Program-made: the position numbers and the translations under genes
Shown here: one piece after another, positions 18,308 through 27,700 of the stretch
Position numbering within the stretch: the first letter of the stretch is position 1
How the letters are laid out: every line of letters starts with the position of its first letter
NCBI GenBank assembly: GCA_018402305.1
Contig: JAGYJE010000005.1
Coordinates: forward strand, 1 to 64,000
From: Puniceicoccaceae bacterium
GTDB lineage: Bacteria; Verrucomicrobiota; Verrucomicrobiia; Opitutales; Coraliomargaritaceae
Direction: 5' to 3'
Length of the DNA: 64,000 nucleotides
Notes under the pieces: model-generated
Seen by the model: only the letters and a program-made list of their open reading frames with translations
Told to the model about the DNA's origin: nothing
The model's database searches: none

Positions 18308-18396
18308 TAGCCCAAAGCAGGCGGGCACCCCTCCACCACGCTGCGCACGGTCCCCCTCTCCTCGGAGAGGTGAGGAATTATGGGGGGTGGGGCGAG

Positions 18397-19428
18397 CTAA
18401 GCCTTCGCCCGGCCGGTGACGACCTCCATGAGGGCTTCAACGCATTCGATTTTGGCGCTGGGGATCATGCCGTGGCCAAGGTTAAAGATGAAACCTGGTT
18501 GGGAGCCGGCATCGCTTAGCACCCGCTGCGCTTCGCGGCGGGTGATCTCCGGGGTCGTGGTGAGGATGGCAGGGTCGAGATTACCCTGCAGGGCTGCCCC
18601 GTGGCCAATGCTCTGGCGCATGCGGCGGAGATTCATCGTCCAATCCAAACTGAGAACCCTCGCGCCGGTATGGATCAAATCCGGGGCTCTGTGGCCCATG
18701 CCTTTGGCGTAAAGGATGACGGGGACGCGCCCCTTCAAAGCGCTGATAATGCGATGAATCCAGCGCAGCGACCAGGCCTCGTACTGCGTGGCGGGGCAGA
18801 TCGCGCCCCAGGAGTCAAAGATTTGCAGGGCGTCGGCACCGGCATCGATCTGCATGTGCAGATAGTCGACAATGGCATCAGTCAATTTCTGCATGAGTTT
18901 TTCGAAGCGTGCCGGCTGCGCCCAGGCGAGTTGCTTGATCGCCACGTAGTCCTTGGCCGAACCGCCCTCGACCATGTAGCAGGCAAGGGTCCAGGGCGAT
19001 CCACAAAAGCCGAGCAGGGCGGTTTCCTCGCTCAGTTTCGAGCGGGTCAGGCGGAGTGCGTCGGCCACGTAGCCAAGTTTCTCCGTTATGCCCGTGGCGT
19101 CGAGGGCTTCAATCTTCTCTGCCGTATCGAGCAGGTAATCCATCCCGATGCCCCCCTGATCGCGAAAGTGGTAGCCCTGGCCCAGTGCCTCCGGGATGAC
19201 GAGGATGTCCGAGAAAATGATCGCGGCATCGAGGGGAAAGCGCCGCATCGGCTGGAGGGTGACCTCGGTGGCCAACTCCGGCGTGCGCACCATGGTGACG
19301 AAGTCGTGTTGCGTTTTCAGCTCCCGGTATTCGGGGAGATAGCGCCCCGCCTGGCGCATGAGCCAGATCGGCGGGCGGTCGACGGGTTGTTGGTTGGCGG
19401 CGGCGAGGAAACGTTGGCGTGGTGTCAT
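18397..19428 (-). CDS. hemE: Uroporphyrinogen decarboxylase
   Basis: Starting at 19,428 (MTPRQRFLAAANQQPVDRPP) gives 343 residues, the family norm. An open frame continues 59 codons upstream but there it translates a tandem repeat and is not part of the protein. The signature PPIWLMRQAGRYLPEYRE and the second motif GFCGSPWTLACYMVEGG are intact. The enzyme decarboxylates uroporphyrinogen III to coproporphyrinogen III, the substrate of HemF encoded just upstream on the same strand. The two genes together make a small haem operon. Confidence 0.95.
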   Translation of the reverse strand: MTPRQRFLAAANQQPVDRPPIWLMRQAGRYLPEYRELKTQHDFVTMVRTPELATEVTLQPMRRFPLDAAIIFSDILVIPEALGQGYHFRDQGGIGMDYLLDTAEKIEALDATGITEKLGYVADALRLTRSKLSEETALLGFCGSPWTLACYMVEGGSAKDYVAIKQLAWAQPARFEKLMQKLTDAIVDYLHMQIDAGADALQIFDSWGAICPATQYEAWSLRWIHRIISALKGRVPVILYAKGMGHRAPDLIHTGARVLSLDWTMNLRRMRQSIGHGAALQGNLDPAILTTTPEITRREAQRVLSDAGSQPGFIFNLGHGMIPSAKIECVEALMEVVTGRAKA

Positions 19429-19436
19429 GTTTTTGG

Positions 19437-19602
19437 AGGGATGAGAGCTGAAACCTGAGTGATTTTTGAGGGATGAAACCTGAGTGATTTTTGAGGGATG
19501 AAACCTGAGTGATTTTTGAGGGATGAAACCTGAGACCTGAAACCTGAGTGATTTTTGAGGCCTGAAACCTGAGACCTGAAGCCTGAGTGATTTTTCAGGC
19601 CT
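19437..19602. repeat. Minisatellite between hemF and hemE
   Basis: A 25-bp unit (AAACCTGAGTGATTTTTGAG plus GGATG) recurs with exact spacing at 19,451, 19,476, 19,501 and 19,526. It is followed by degenerate units around 19,540-19,600 (ACCTGAAACCTGAG words). The period is not a multiple of three. It fills almost all the DNA between the two haem genes. Confidence 0.85.
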
Positions 19603-19611
19603 CACCCCTCA

Positions 19612-20526
19612 TCATCCCTCAACCCAGTCCTGTGGTTTGAGGAAGACCTCATACAGCTCGGCTTCGGGGCTGCCGGGTTCAGGGTGGTAGTCGTAGTCCC
19701 ATCGGACGAGTGGGGGGAGCGACATGAGGATGGATTCGGTGCGGCCTTTGGATTGCAGGCCAAAGAGGGTGCCCCGGTCGTAAACGAGGTTGAACTCGAC
19801 GTAGCGGCCGCGCCGGTAGAGTTGAAATTGGCGCTGTGCTTCGGTATGGGGAGTCGTCTTTCGGCGGGCCACGATGGGTTGGTAGGCGGGCAGGAAATGG
19901 TCGCCCACGGAGCGCATGAAGGCGAAGGCCTGCGTAAAACCACCCTCGGTGTAGTCGTCAAAAAAGATGCCGCCGATGCCGCGCGGCTCCTCCCGGTGGG
20001 GGAGGTAGAAATACTCGTCGCAGACCTGTTTGAGCCTAGGGTAGAGCGCCTCGCCGAAGGGCTCGCAGGCGGTGCGGGCCGTGCGGTGCCAATGGATGGC
20101 GTCCTCGCGCCGCCCGTAATAGGGCGTGAGATCAAAGCCGCCGCCGAACCACCAGATCGGCTCTCCGTCTTTCGGCTCGGCGCAGAAGAAGCGCACGTTC
20201 ATATGGGTCGTCGGCACGTGCGGGTTGCGCGGATGCACCACCAGCGAGACACCCATCGCACGGAAGCCTGCCCCGGCCAGTTGTGGTCGGGTGGCAGTGG
20301 CCGAGGGTGGGAGGCCTTTGCCCTCCACGTCGGAAAAGTTGATGCCCGCTTTCTCAAAAACCGCTCCGCCTTCCAACACGCGGGAGCGTCCGCCGCCGCC
20401 TTCCTCGCGCGTCCAGCTGTCTTCGGAGAATCGGGCTCCTTTGTCCTCGGATTCAAGTGCGCGGCAGATAGAGTCTTGCAGTTCGAGCAAGTAGGTGCGG
20501 ACTTTTTCTGATTGTGCGGTTTGCAT
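19612..20526 (-). CDS. hemF: Oxygen-dependent coproporphyrinogen III oxidase
   Basis: A protein of 304 residues, typical length. The family core is present: [85 protein letters not shown] and [17 protein letters not shown]. It converts coproporphyrinogen III to protoporphyrinogen IX using O2, which implies an aerobic lifestyle. It is upstream of hemE on the same strand, separated by the minisatellite. Confidence 0.96.
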   Translation of the reverse strand: MQTAQSEKVRTYLLELQDSICRALESEDKGARFSEDSWTREEGGGGRSRVLEGGAVFEKAGINFSDVEGKGLPPSATATRPQLAGAGFRAMGVSLVVHPRNPHVPTTHMNVRFFCAEPKDGEPIWWFGGGFDLTPYYGRREDAIHWHRTARTACEPFGEALYPRLKQVCDEYFYLPHREEPRGIGGIFFDDYTEGGFTQAFAFMRSVGDHFLPAYQPIVARRKTTPHTEAQRQFQLYRRGRYVEFNLVYDRGTLFGLQSKGRTESILMSLPPLVRWDYDYHPEPGSPEAELYEVFLKPQDWVEG

Positions 20527-20579
20527 GGATCGCGAATGTTGGCTGAGTCGATGGCATTCGACAAGCCCCGGAAAGTAAA

Positions 20580-21473
20580 ATGATACATCTCCAAAACCTT
20601 CCCGAATCTGTCTTCATCTTCGGCTGCGGCTACGTGGGCACCGCCTTGACGCGCTATTTAATAGATCAAGGTGTGCGCGTTGGCGCACTCACCCGCAATC
20701 CGGACAAGGTCGCGGGGTTGCGAACGCTCGGTCTGGCCGAAGTCATCGAGGCCGAGCTTGATTCGAATAACTGGCACAGCCAAATCGAGGGTCGCTATGC
20801 GGCGGTTGTCAATTGCGTCAGCTCGGCCGGGGGCGGCCTCGAAGGCTATCGAAAGTCCTACGTGGACGGCCAGCGCTCGATTCTTGAGTGGGCGAAGACG
20901 CAGGCCATCGGAACCTATGTCTACACCAGCAGTACCTCGGTCTATCCGCAGGACGGGGGGGAGACGGTGGACGAAACCGCTGACACGAGCGCCGCGCCCC
21001 CGACCGGCCAAGTCATCCTGGAATCCGAGGCGATACTTGAGTCTGCGGCGTTTCTCAAGCGCTGGTATGTCCTGCGCCTTGCGGGCATCTACGGGCCGGG
21101 GCGGCATTACCTCTTGGATCAGCTGCTGGCGGGCGCCTGCGAGATCCCCGGCGCGGGAGACCACGCGCTCAACATGATCCACCTTGACGATAGCGTCTCA
21201 GCGATTTGCGCCGCACTGAGCAGTCGGGCGGCATCCGGGATTTACAACATCGCCGACGATGGACCCGCCACCAAAGCGGAGGTCCTGACTCACCTCGCGG
21301 AAAGCCTCGGTTTGCCCGAGCCGACCTTTAATCCCGAGATCGTCTCAGAACGCTTAAAGCGGCGGGGTGGGCACATGCCGAACCGCTTCGTAAGCAACGC
21401 AAAAGCAAAAGCGGCGCTCGCGTGGGCCCCGAAATATTCCAGCTACCGCGAGGGCTATGCCGCGCTGGCCTAA
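20580..21473 (+). CDS. NAD(P)-binding epimerase/SDR, YeeZ-like
   Basis: A protein of 297 residues with an N-terminal Rossmann motif ([20 protein letters not shown]) followed by LTRNPDKV. The middle ([16 protein letters not shown]) holds the position of the SDR Ser, and [11 protein letters not shown] follows. The GCGYVG form and the overall length match YeeZ-type uncharacterised NAD-dependent epimerases. The C-terminus ([20 protein letters not shown]) is also typical. The substrate is unknown. It is divergent from hemF and its stop overlaps the truncated amylase gene by 4 bp. Confidence 0.8.
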   Translation: MIHLQNLPESVFIFGCGYVGTALTRYLIDQGVRVGALTRNPDKVAGLRTLGLAEVIEAELDSNNWHSQIEGRYAAVVNCVSSAGGGLEGYRKSYVDGQRSILEWAKTQAIGTYVYTSSTSVYPQDGGETVDETADTSAAPPTGQVILESEAILESAAFLKRWYVLRLAGIYGPGRHYLLDQLLAGACEIPGAGDHALNMIHLDDSVSAICAALSSRAASGIYNIADDGPATKAEVLTHLAESLGLPEPTFNPEIVSERLKRRGGHMPNRFVSNAKAKAALAWAPKYSSYREGYAALA

Positions 21474-22195
21474 CGCGCCTGTGCTACCGAATTCCGGCCC
21501 GCAAGGGCAGACGACGAACCGTCTCTGCGAGCGATTCGAAAGAGCTGGATGCTTTCGGGGGCGGCCTCTATGACGGCACTGGGAAGGGACTCGTGCCAAG
21601 AAAGCTCGACCGCCCGATCCGCATCTGAGCGCTCAGCATCCAGACCGAGGGAGATGGGGTCCCCATCGTAGACCTCGCCGAAGAGAATGAGTCGCTCCGA
21701 GCGTTCCGGGCCGAGCCGAGCGCGAAGGCGCTCGGTGAAGGCATCCCAAAAGGCATGGTCGACGTGCTTGACCGTGTCGATGCGCAGGCCATCGACCCCA
21801 ATGGTCTCAATGTAGAAAGCGTAGATCTCGACAAAATCGTCCACCAGGGCATCAGCATCATTGGAATCGAATGCGGAATACCAGACGTTGCGAACGGGCG
21901 GTGTAATCCAAATCGCAGAAATACCGAGGCGGTTGAAGTAGCCCGCCTCAAGCGCCAACTCCAAACCGCGAAAGTCGCCGCCGTGATAGAGATCCACCTC
22001 ACTTTGAGTCGGATCGTAGAGATTTGGGTCGCCGCCGCTGGGACGGTTGTTTGCCGGGTCGCCGTCGTGAAAGCGATCGAGGAGCGCGAAATAGATGATG
22101 TCCTCGCTCCAGGGCCGACTCAGGCTCGATGGCAGCGCGAGGGCACTGGCCGCGAGTAATGAAAGGCAAAGGACCGAGCTGAAGGATGCGTTCAC
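21470..22195 (-). pseudogene. Internally deleted GH13 alpha-amylase-like gene
   Basis: A 241-codon open frame with a GTG start overlapping the upstream GH13 stop (GTGA). It keeps a signal peptide and the GH13 beginning (DIIYFALLDRFHDGDPANN, ISAIWITPPVRNVWYSAFD). It then jumps to the nucleophile region (VGVDGLRIDTVKHV) and acid/base region (LILFGEVYDGD). The B domain and the D-x-x-x-NH region, normally more than 100 residues, are missing at about SAFDSND. After GDPISLG the tail is unrelated and ends early, without the NHD region. With two of the four GH13 conserved regions lost it should be inactive, though it remains translatable. Confidence 0.7.
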
Positions 22196-23994
22196 GGAGC
22201 AATTCCAAATACGGCGGCACTGAGGCGGGGTAAGCGGCGGGCGCTGGCGCTTGAATCGGTGCTGTGGAGCAGCGTCAGCTCCTTGAGATAGTCGCCGTCC
22301 AGGCGGACCTCACCCTCACCGCGGTTCACGACCACGACCAGGCGCTGGTCATCCAGGCTTCGTTCAAAAGCCAGGAAATGGGCGTCATCACGGGTTTCCA
22401 GCACGGTGAATTCGCCGCGGCGAAGAGCAGCGTGCGCGTGCCGCAGGGCCAGCGTGCTTTGATAGGCCTGAAATATCTCAGCGTCGAAACCCGCGGGCTG
22501 CGGTTCGGAGCGGGAATGGCCATCGGGGCGAACCAATTGCGGGGCAAAGTCCATCTCCGGCCACCAGGTGGGCATGCGGTCGTCCGGATCATCGGCCCCA
22601 TACATGCCCGCCTCCGTGCCATAATAAATCATGGGCGCACCGACATAGGTGGCTTGAAAGAGGGCGACCATTTTCCAAAGGCGTCGCCCGTCCGCATCCG
22701 GTGCGTCGATACGGTAGCCCGGGGTGCGGGCGTTAACACGTTCCCCGTCGTCGTAGTCGAACCAATCGGTATTTTTGTAATGCTCCCAGGAATCGCGGTT
22801 GACGATGGCCGAGGCCACCCGCTGGGTATCGTGGGAGTCGACCAGATTTTGCAGAATCGCGGCGGCTTCCGACGAGCGGGCGGTGCGTTCCGCGTCGAGT
22901 CGCGCCACAAATTCCGAGGGAGTGATGTTGCCATCGATCAGCCAGCCCTTAATTGGGATGGCGAAGCCACGGTAGTTCATGGCCGATCCGAAATGGGTGC
23001 GTTCCAGATAGTCCGCCGAGCTGCCCCAGATCTCCGCGCTGGTGAAGACCTCCGGGTTGATTTCGCGGATGAAGGCATGCCACTCGCGCCAGAAACCGTC
23101 CGGCACCTCTTCGGCCACATCGAGCCGCCAGCCGTCGATACCATCGCTCGGGTCGCCGTCTCCATTCGGATCCATCCAGCGGCGCGTGGCATTGAAAACA
23201 TAGCGCTTTGGCCCGGGTGCGAGTGTTTGCCCCGAGGAGTCGTTGGCGAACTCGGGCAAACTTTTAAAGCCATACCAGCCGTGGTAGTCGAATTCGTTGC
23301 GGGCGGTGCGGGGATCGTCGAATTCGATAATGTTATACCACTGGGCGTAGCGGGATTTTTGGAATTTTTCGCGAATGTCCTTGAAAGCAAAGAAACTCCG
23401 CCCCGTGTGATTCCAGACCCCGTCGATGATGACGCGGATGCCCCGCGCCTTGGCTTGCTCCAGCATTTCCAGAAACAGCTTATCGGCAGCGGTCCATTCC
23501 CAGGTCCGCGGGTTGCTGCTTTCTGTCGCGATGATGGCGAGGTCCCCCTCAGGATCGGGGCCGAAGTAGGGGTCGATATGGTGAAAGGAACTGCCGTCGT
23601 ATTTGTGCAGTGATTCCGCATAGAAGACCGGGTTGAAATAGATGCCCGTGACCCCGAGTTCCTGGAGATAATCCAGACGGTCAATCACGCCTTGAATATC
23701 CCCGCCATAGCGTCGCCGGTAGACCGTATCATAAAAGTGCGGACTCATTTCCTTTTCCCAATCGGCCCGAGCATACCAGTCCGCCGTCCAATCCATGATG
23801 GACCAATTCGGCGAAACATGGTGCGGGTCGTCCAGCGAGGCCCGGGTTGGATCGTTGCTCGGATCGCCATTGGCGAAGCGCTCCGGGAAGATTTGATACC
23901 AGACCACATCCTTCGCCCAATCGGGCGTGCGCGGCGCCGCCACGGCAGCGAGGGGGAGGACACAAAACAGTATATAAAGTTTGATTGCGAACAT
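22192..23994 (-). CDS. Exported GH13 alpha-amylase/neopullulanase-like enzyme
   Basis: Starting at 23,994 (MFAIKLYILFCVLPLAAVAA) gives 600 residues with a signal peptide. The GH13 barrel is complete: VVWYQIFPERFANGDPSND, VTGIYFNPVFYAESLHKYD, VIIDGVWNHTG, nucleophile Asp292 in DGWRLDVAEEV, acid/base Glu321 in TSAEIWG, and Asp389 in LVDSHDTQR. The C-terminal beta domain includes FLAFERSLDDQRLVVVVNR. The 'FNPVF...SLHKYD' form is shared with cyclomaltodextrinases, neopullulanases and maltogenic amylases. It likely cuts alpha-1,4 (perhaps alpha-1,6) bonds of maltodextrins in the periplasm. A putative operator lies 61 bp upstream. The deleted amylase gene follows with a 4-bp overlap. Confidence 0.88.
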   Translation of the reverse strand: MFAIKLYILFCVLPLAAVAAPRTPDWAKDVVWYQIFPERFANGDPSNDPTRASLDDPHHVSPNWSIMDWTADWYARADWEKEMSPHFYDTVYRRRYGGDIQGVIDRLDYLQELGVTGIYFNPVFYAESLHKYDGSSFHHIDPYFGPDPEGDLAIIATESSNPRTWEWTAADKLFLEMLEQAKARGIRVIIDGVWNHTGRSFFAFKDIREKFQKSRYAQWYNIIEFDDPRTARNEFDYHGWYGFKSLPEFANDSSGQTLAPGPKRYVFNATRRWMDPNGDGDPSDGIDGWRLDVAEEVPDGFWREWHAFIREINPEVFTSAEIWGSSADYLERTHFGSAMNYRGFAIPIKGWLIDGNITPSEFVARLDAERTARSSEAAAILQNLVDSHDTQRVASAIVNRDSWEHYKNTDWFDYDDGERVNARTPGYRIDAPDADGRRLWKMVALFQATYVGAPMIYYGTEAGMYGADDPDDRMPTWWPEMDFAPQLVRPDGHSRSEPQPAGFDAEIFQAYQSTLALRHAHAALRRGEFTVLETRDDAHFLAFERSLDDQRLVVVVNRGEGEVRLDGDYLKELTLLHSTDSSASARRLPRLSAAVFGIAP

Positions 23995-24054
23995 GATCTC
24001 CTCGAAGTGAAGCAGACCGCAGCGAAATTGTCCAAATTCATTGCCCATGCGGCT

Positions 24055-24069
24055 GCTGAACAGTTGAAC
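24055..24069. promoter_or_regulatory. Putative LacI-family operator (site 1)
   Basis: GCTGAACAGTTGAAC; on the minus strand GTTCAACTGTTCAGC. It keeps the left half GTTCAAC and the central GT of the shared palindrome but has a weaker right half. It is 61 bp upstream of the GH13 start at 23,994. Confidence 0.55.
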
Positions 24070-24196
24070 GGAGGTTTTACCGAATAGCCGGACAATTGGA
24101 CTCGATCCTAAGCCGCCCCCCAGTTGCCTGTTCCTTCGCGGTCACGAAAAACCAACGACTGAGTTGTGCACTTAACACTGATCTGAAAAATAAAAA

Positions 24197-24397
24197 ATGA
24201 AAGTCCGAGACATATTGAGGCTACTGGCTGATGATGGCTGGGAGACGGTTCGGACCAAGGGGAGTCACAGGCAGATGAAGCACCCCCGGAAGAAGGGGAC
24301 CGTCACGGTTGCAGGTAAACGAAGTCTTGAGATTCCGGTCGGAACGCTTAAGAGTATTTATAAACAAGCTCAGATAGAAGGAAGGGAAGAAAAATGA
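24197..24397 (+). CDS. hicA: HicA-family mRNA interferase toxin
   Basis: A 66-residue protein with the double-stranded-RNA-binding-like HicA fold: VRDILRLLADDGWETVRTKG, then SHRQMKHPRKKGTVTVAGK, where the His of GSHRQ is the catalytic residue of the family, then EIPVGTLKSIYKQAQI. HicA toxins cleave mRNA. Its stop overlaps the hicB start by 4 bp (ATGA), the usual toxin-first order. Confidence 0.93.
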   Translation: MKVRDILRLLADDGWETVRTKGSHRQMKHPRKKGTVTVAGKRSLEIPVGTLKSIYKQAQIEGREEK

Positions 24398-24609
24398 AAT
24401 ATGCCGTCGTCATCGAGAGAGGAGATAGCTCCTTCGGGGCTTATGTCCCTGATTTACCTGGTTGTGTCGCCGTTGGAGAGACTCGCGAGGAAGCGATGAA
24501 CCTGATTCGCGAAGCGATCGAATTCCACTTGGAGGGCATGAAAGAAGATGGTGAGGGGATGCCTGAGCCCCACTCGGAAGCAGAGTATGTCGATGTGCTG
24601 ACCGCCTGA
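24394..24609 (+). CDS. hicB: HicB-family antitoxin
   Basis: A 71-residue protein starting MKYAVVIERGDSSFGAYVPD, followed by PGCVAVGETREEAMNLIREA and EFHLEGMKEDGE: the partial RNase H fold of HicB. It is the short form, lacking the C-terminal ribbon-helix-helix or HTH domain, so how the pair is autoregulated is not apparent. It neutralises HicA by direct binding (family knowledge). Confidence 0.92.
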   Translation: MKYAVVIERGDSSFGAYVPDLPGCVAVGETREEAMNLIREAIEFHLEGMKEDGEGMPEPHSEAEYVDVLTA

Positions 24610-24779
24610 TTCAGATCCAGTCGCTGGTGGTCAATTCCGTTCGCTCGTTCCTCGCTCACTTCATGCCACAGCTCACCGATATGCCAGAGAGTAACAATTA
24701 GGACACCCATTCGTTGACCCGAATTTTCCCTTCAACCTCAATTTGGTAGTCGTGAACTGCGTTTACTGGGTTCAAGGGC

Positions 24780-27700
24780 CTATTCCTCGACCAACTCCAC
24801 CCGGTAGAAGGACTGCTCCTGATCGAGGGTATCTTGAAGGGTCAGCACATTGTCCCCGGACTGGGCGGTAAAGGTGGTGACTTCTGGCCAAATTTCTGCG
24901 CCGATATCCGTGGACTTCCGCAGCCGATAGGTTTTCCCCGGCACCACGGGAAGATTCAGTTCCAGGGTTTCTCCGTTCACGATCCCCGAATCCAGGGTGA
25001 AAGACCGCTGGGGATCGAGACGGGCAAACGTTCCTTTGGATTCGGTGTCCATCAGGGCTTCCACCGGGAAGGCCATAAATTCGGCTGGTTCAAGATCCAT
25101 GTTCCCGTTCCCGTCCGGTGACTGACTGCCGATCACGCCGTCCACATCGGTCTGATAGGCCACCGCCGCAAGAAAGAGGTTGTCCGGCCTTTGGCCGAAG
25201 GCCTCCACCAGATCGAGGACGCCCTCCATGCGACCGCCCCCCTGATTATCGCGCCAGGACTCCGCACTTTCGGGACTGTTAAACCAGCTGATATAGTCGT
25301 TGTCGGACTCCGCGGCCAGGTAGGGCGCACCGGCCGGGTGGGCGGTATTCCCTGCTTTAGCCCAGGGGGCGGGGACCGATGCTGTGGATTCCAGGCGGTC
25401 GGAAACAAAAATCATATGATCGTTTGTTCCGCCTCCGGAGGGGGTCCAGGTTCCGACATACAGAAGGGTGCCCCGGACGGCGGCGTAGATTTTCATCCCC
25501 GGATTGTCCACCAGATACCCCGCCGGATCCTCTGGATCCCCGAGCACGAATCCCGGGGGCGTGGCGGGGGTGGTGACCAACACGGCGGCGGTGCGGGCGG
25601 AGGCCCCACCTTCATTTTCCGCGCGGACATCATAGCTGTGAGTGGTTTGCTGACTTAGACCGCTGTCGGTGAAGCTCGGATCCTTGGAAGTGCCAATGTC
25701 CTGATTGTCCCGGTAGATCCGGTACAGATCGGCGCCGGTTACGGCCTGCCATTGGATGCGGACCGTGGAGTCGCTGAGTGCTTCGGCGACCATTCCTGTG
25801 GGCATACCAGGGGCGGCTGGCGGGGCCGGGGTGGTGGCCGTGGCGGGCGGAGAGGGGGAAGAGTCGCCGTTAGAATTAAAGGCGGTCACCTCATAGGCGT
25901 ACTGCGTCTCCGGGAACAGCCCGGTGTCGGTGAAAAATCGTCCGGTCTGTTCCGCCACCGGATCGCCGTCCCGCAGCACCCGGTAGCCCTCCGCGCCGGC
26001 CACGGTGTTCCAGGACAGCTCCACCGAGGTGCTGCTGACCGCAGTCGCGGAGAGGGCGTCCGGGGTTTCGGGTGGGGAGGTGACCGCGCCGTCATCCTCC
26101 ACAAATACGTGCTGAATCTCCGACCGGTGCAGGTTTCCTTTGCTGTCTTCCGCCTCGATGTAGTAGTCGAGCAGTTTTCCGCGGAAGCCGGGAACGGAGC
26201 TGTTTGTGATGTGTACCACGTAATAATCCGCCAGTTCCGGCGGGGTGATAAAATAATTGATTTCCCCGTGATTGGCGGCGGCATTCAGGGAGGCCTGGTC
26301 GTTGGGCAGGGCCCGTTTGGTCATGGGAATGGAGATCCAGTCCCCCACACCCGCGCCACCTGCATAGAGTTCATTCGCGTTGTCCGCCAGCGGGTTGACG
26401 CCGTCCTCGTCCAGCCGAACCTTCAGGGTGACCGAGTCCACCCCGCTCACATCATAAGCATGGGTCCAGATGTAGAACTCCGAGGGCATCTTTTTCAGGT
26501 AGCTGGTGTTGCCACCGGGAATACTGTTGAACCATCCAAAGGTATAGCCGCCCGGATTGTAAGGGAAGCGCTGGGGCTTGAGCACGGTGGGCGGGGTGCG
26601 GTCGTTTTCGCGGCGGGCCGGGGTCATCCAGGGCTGAAGTTTTTGGATGGCGCGGGTGGTGGCGAGGGCGGGTTTGACCTCGTCGTCGTTGCCGAGGCCG
26701 CCGTAGTAGTTGAAGCCCGAGTCGAGACCTTTCAGGTAAATGTGCCAGGCCAGCTCGACATCGTTGGGCGCGGTCCAGGAGCCGTCCCAGTCGTAGGGAG
26801 CCTGAATTTTCCAGGCCTCGACCGAGCCGCCCTCATCGCGCAGAATCTGCTCGGCGGTCTCCACCCAGTTGGCCCCGGTGACGACGGGTGCCCAGCTCCA
26901 GAATTTGAGGGCGAAGCCGGGGGTCTCCATATCGACGAGGGTTCCCGGGTAGACGCTCTCACTGCCGGGAGCGGCCAATGGGGGCTCAATCCATTTCAGG
27001 AAATAGGGGGATCCGTAGTCGCTTTCCGGGAAGATCCACGCTCCGTCCTCAATGTGGGCCATGGGGGCGTTGGCGCCGTGGGCGTTAACGAAATCCTGCG
27101 GGGTGGTGGGCACATAGCCGGCGTTGGCCGAATCGTTAAAGAGTTGTGGGGTGGCCTCAAACCAAGAGCTGGAGCCGCCGCCCCAGGCATTGTCGCCGTC
27201 GGTGGAGGGCATGACCAGGACCGGGCGATTCGGGTCGGTGGCGTGGGGGGCGATGTGGTCGCTGATTTTGCCGATCCCCTCGTTGGAGTAGCCGTAGCGG
27301 TAGCTGAGCACGTCGTCCGAGGGCACGGCGATCATGGATTTTTCCGCCCCGGTCTCCGGGTTCACGTATTTGACCCGATGGAGTTGGTAGGCGTAGGGCG
27401 CTACATTCCAGGCCGCATTTCCGGGGTTGGGCTCGGCATACCACCAACCGGAGCTGGGGGAGGGCCCGAGGAGGTCGGCTTTATTGGGCGGGCTGGAGAA
27501 GATGTTGTAGTTGCCCGCTTCGAGATCGAACTGGTCGAAATAGGTCGGGCAGGTGCGGCTGATGTGGTGGCTGGGGACGATGACCCATTCATAGCCCTCA
27601 TCGACCAGCACATCCACGATGTGACGCGAGTAGGCCATTTCGGTGGGGAAGAAGCCCTTGGAGTGGTCGCTCAGGTCCGCGTTGCCGCCCCAGGCCTTCC

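Noticed and set aside
19437-19602. Possible CRISPR array
   Set aside because: Units are contiguous without unique spacers, so this is a tandem minisatellite. No cas gene is present.
19429-19605. N-terminal extension of HemE by 59 residues
   Set aside because: It is the translation of a 25-bp minisatellite; the family start MTPRQRFLAA is at 19,428.
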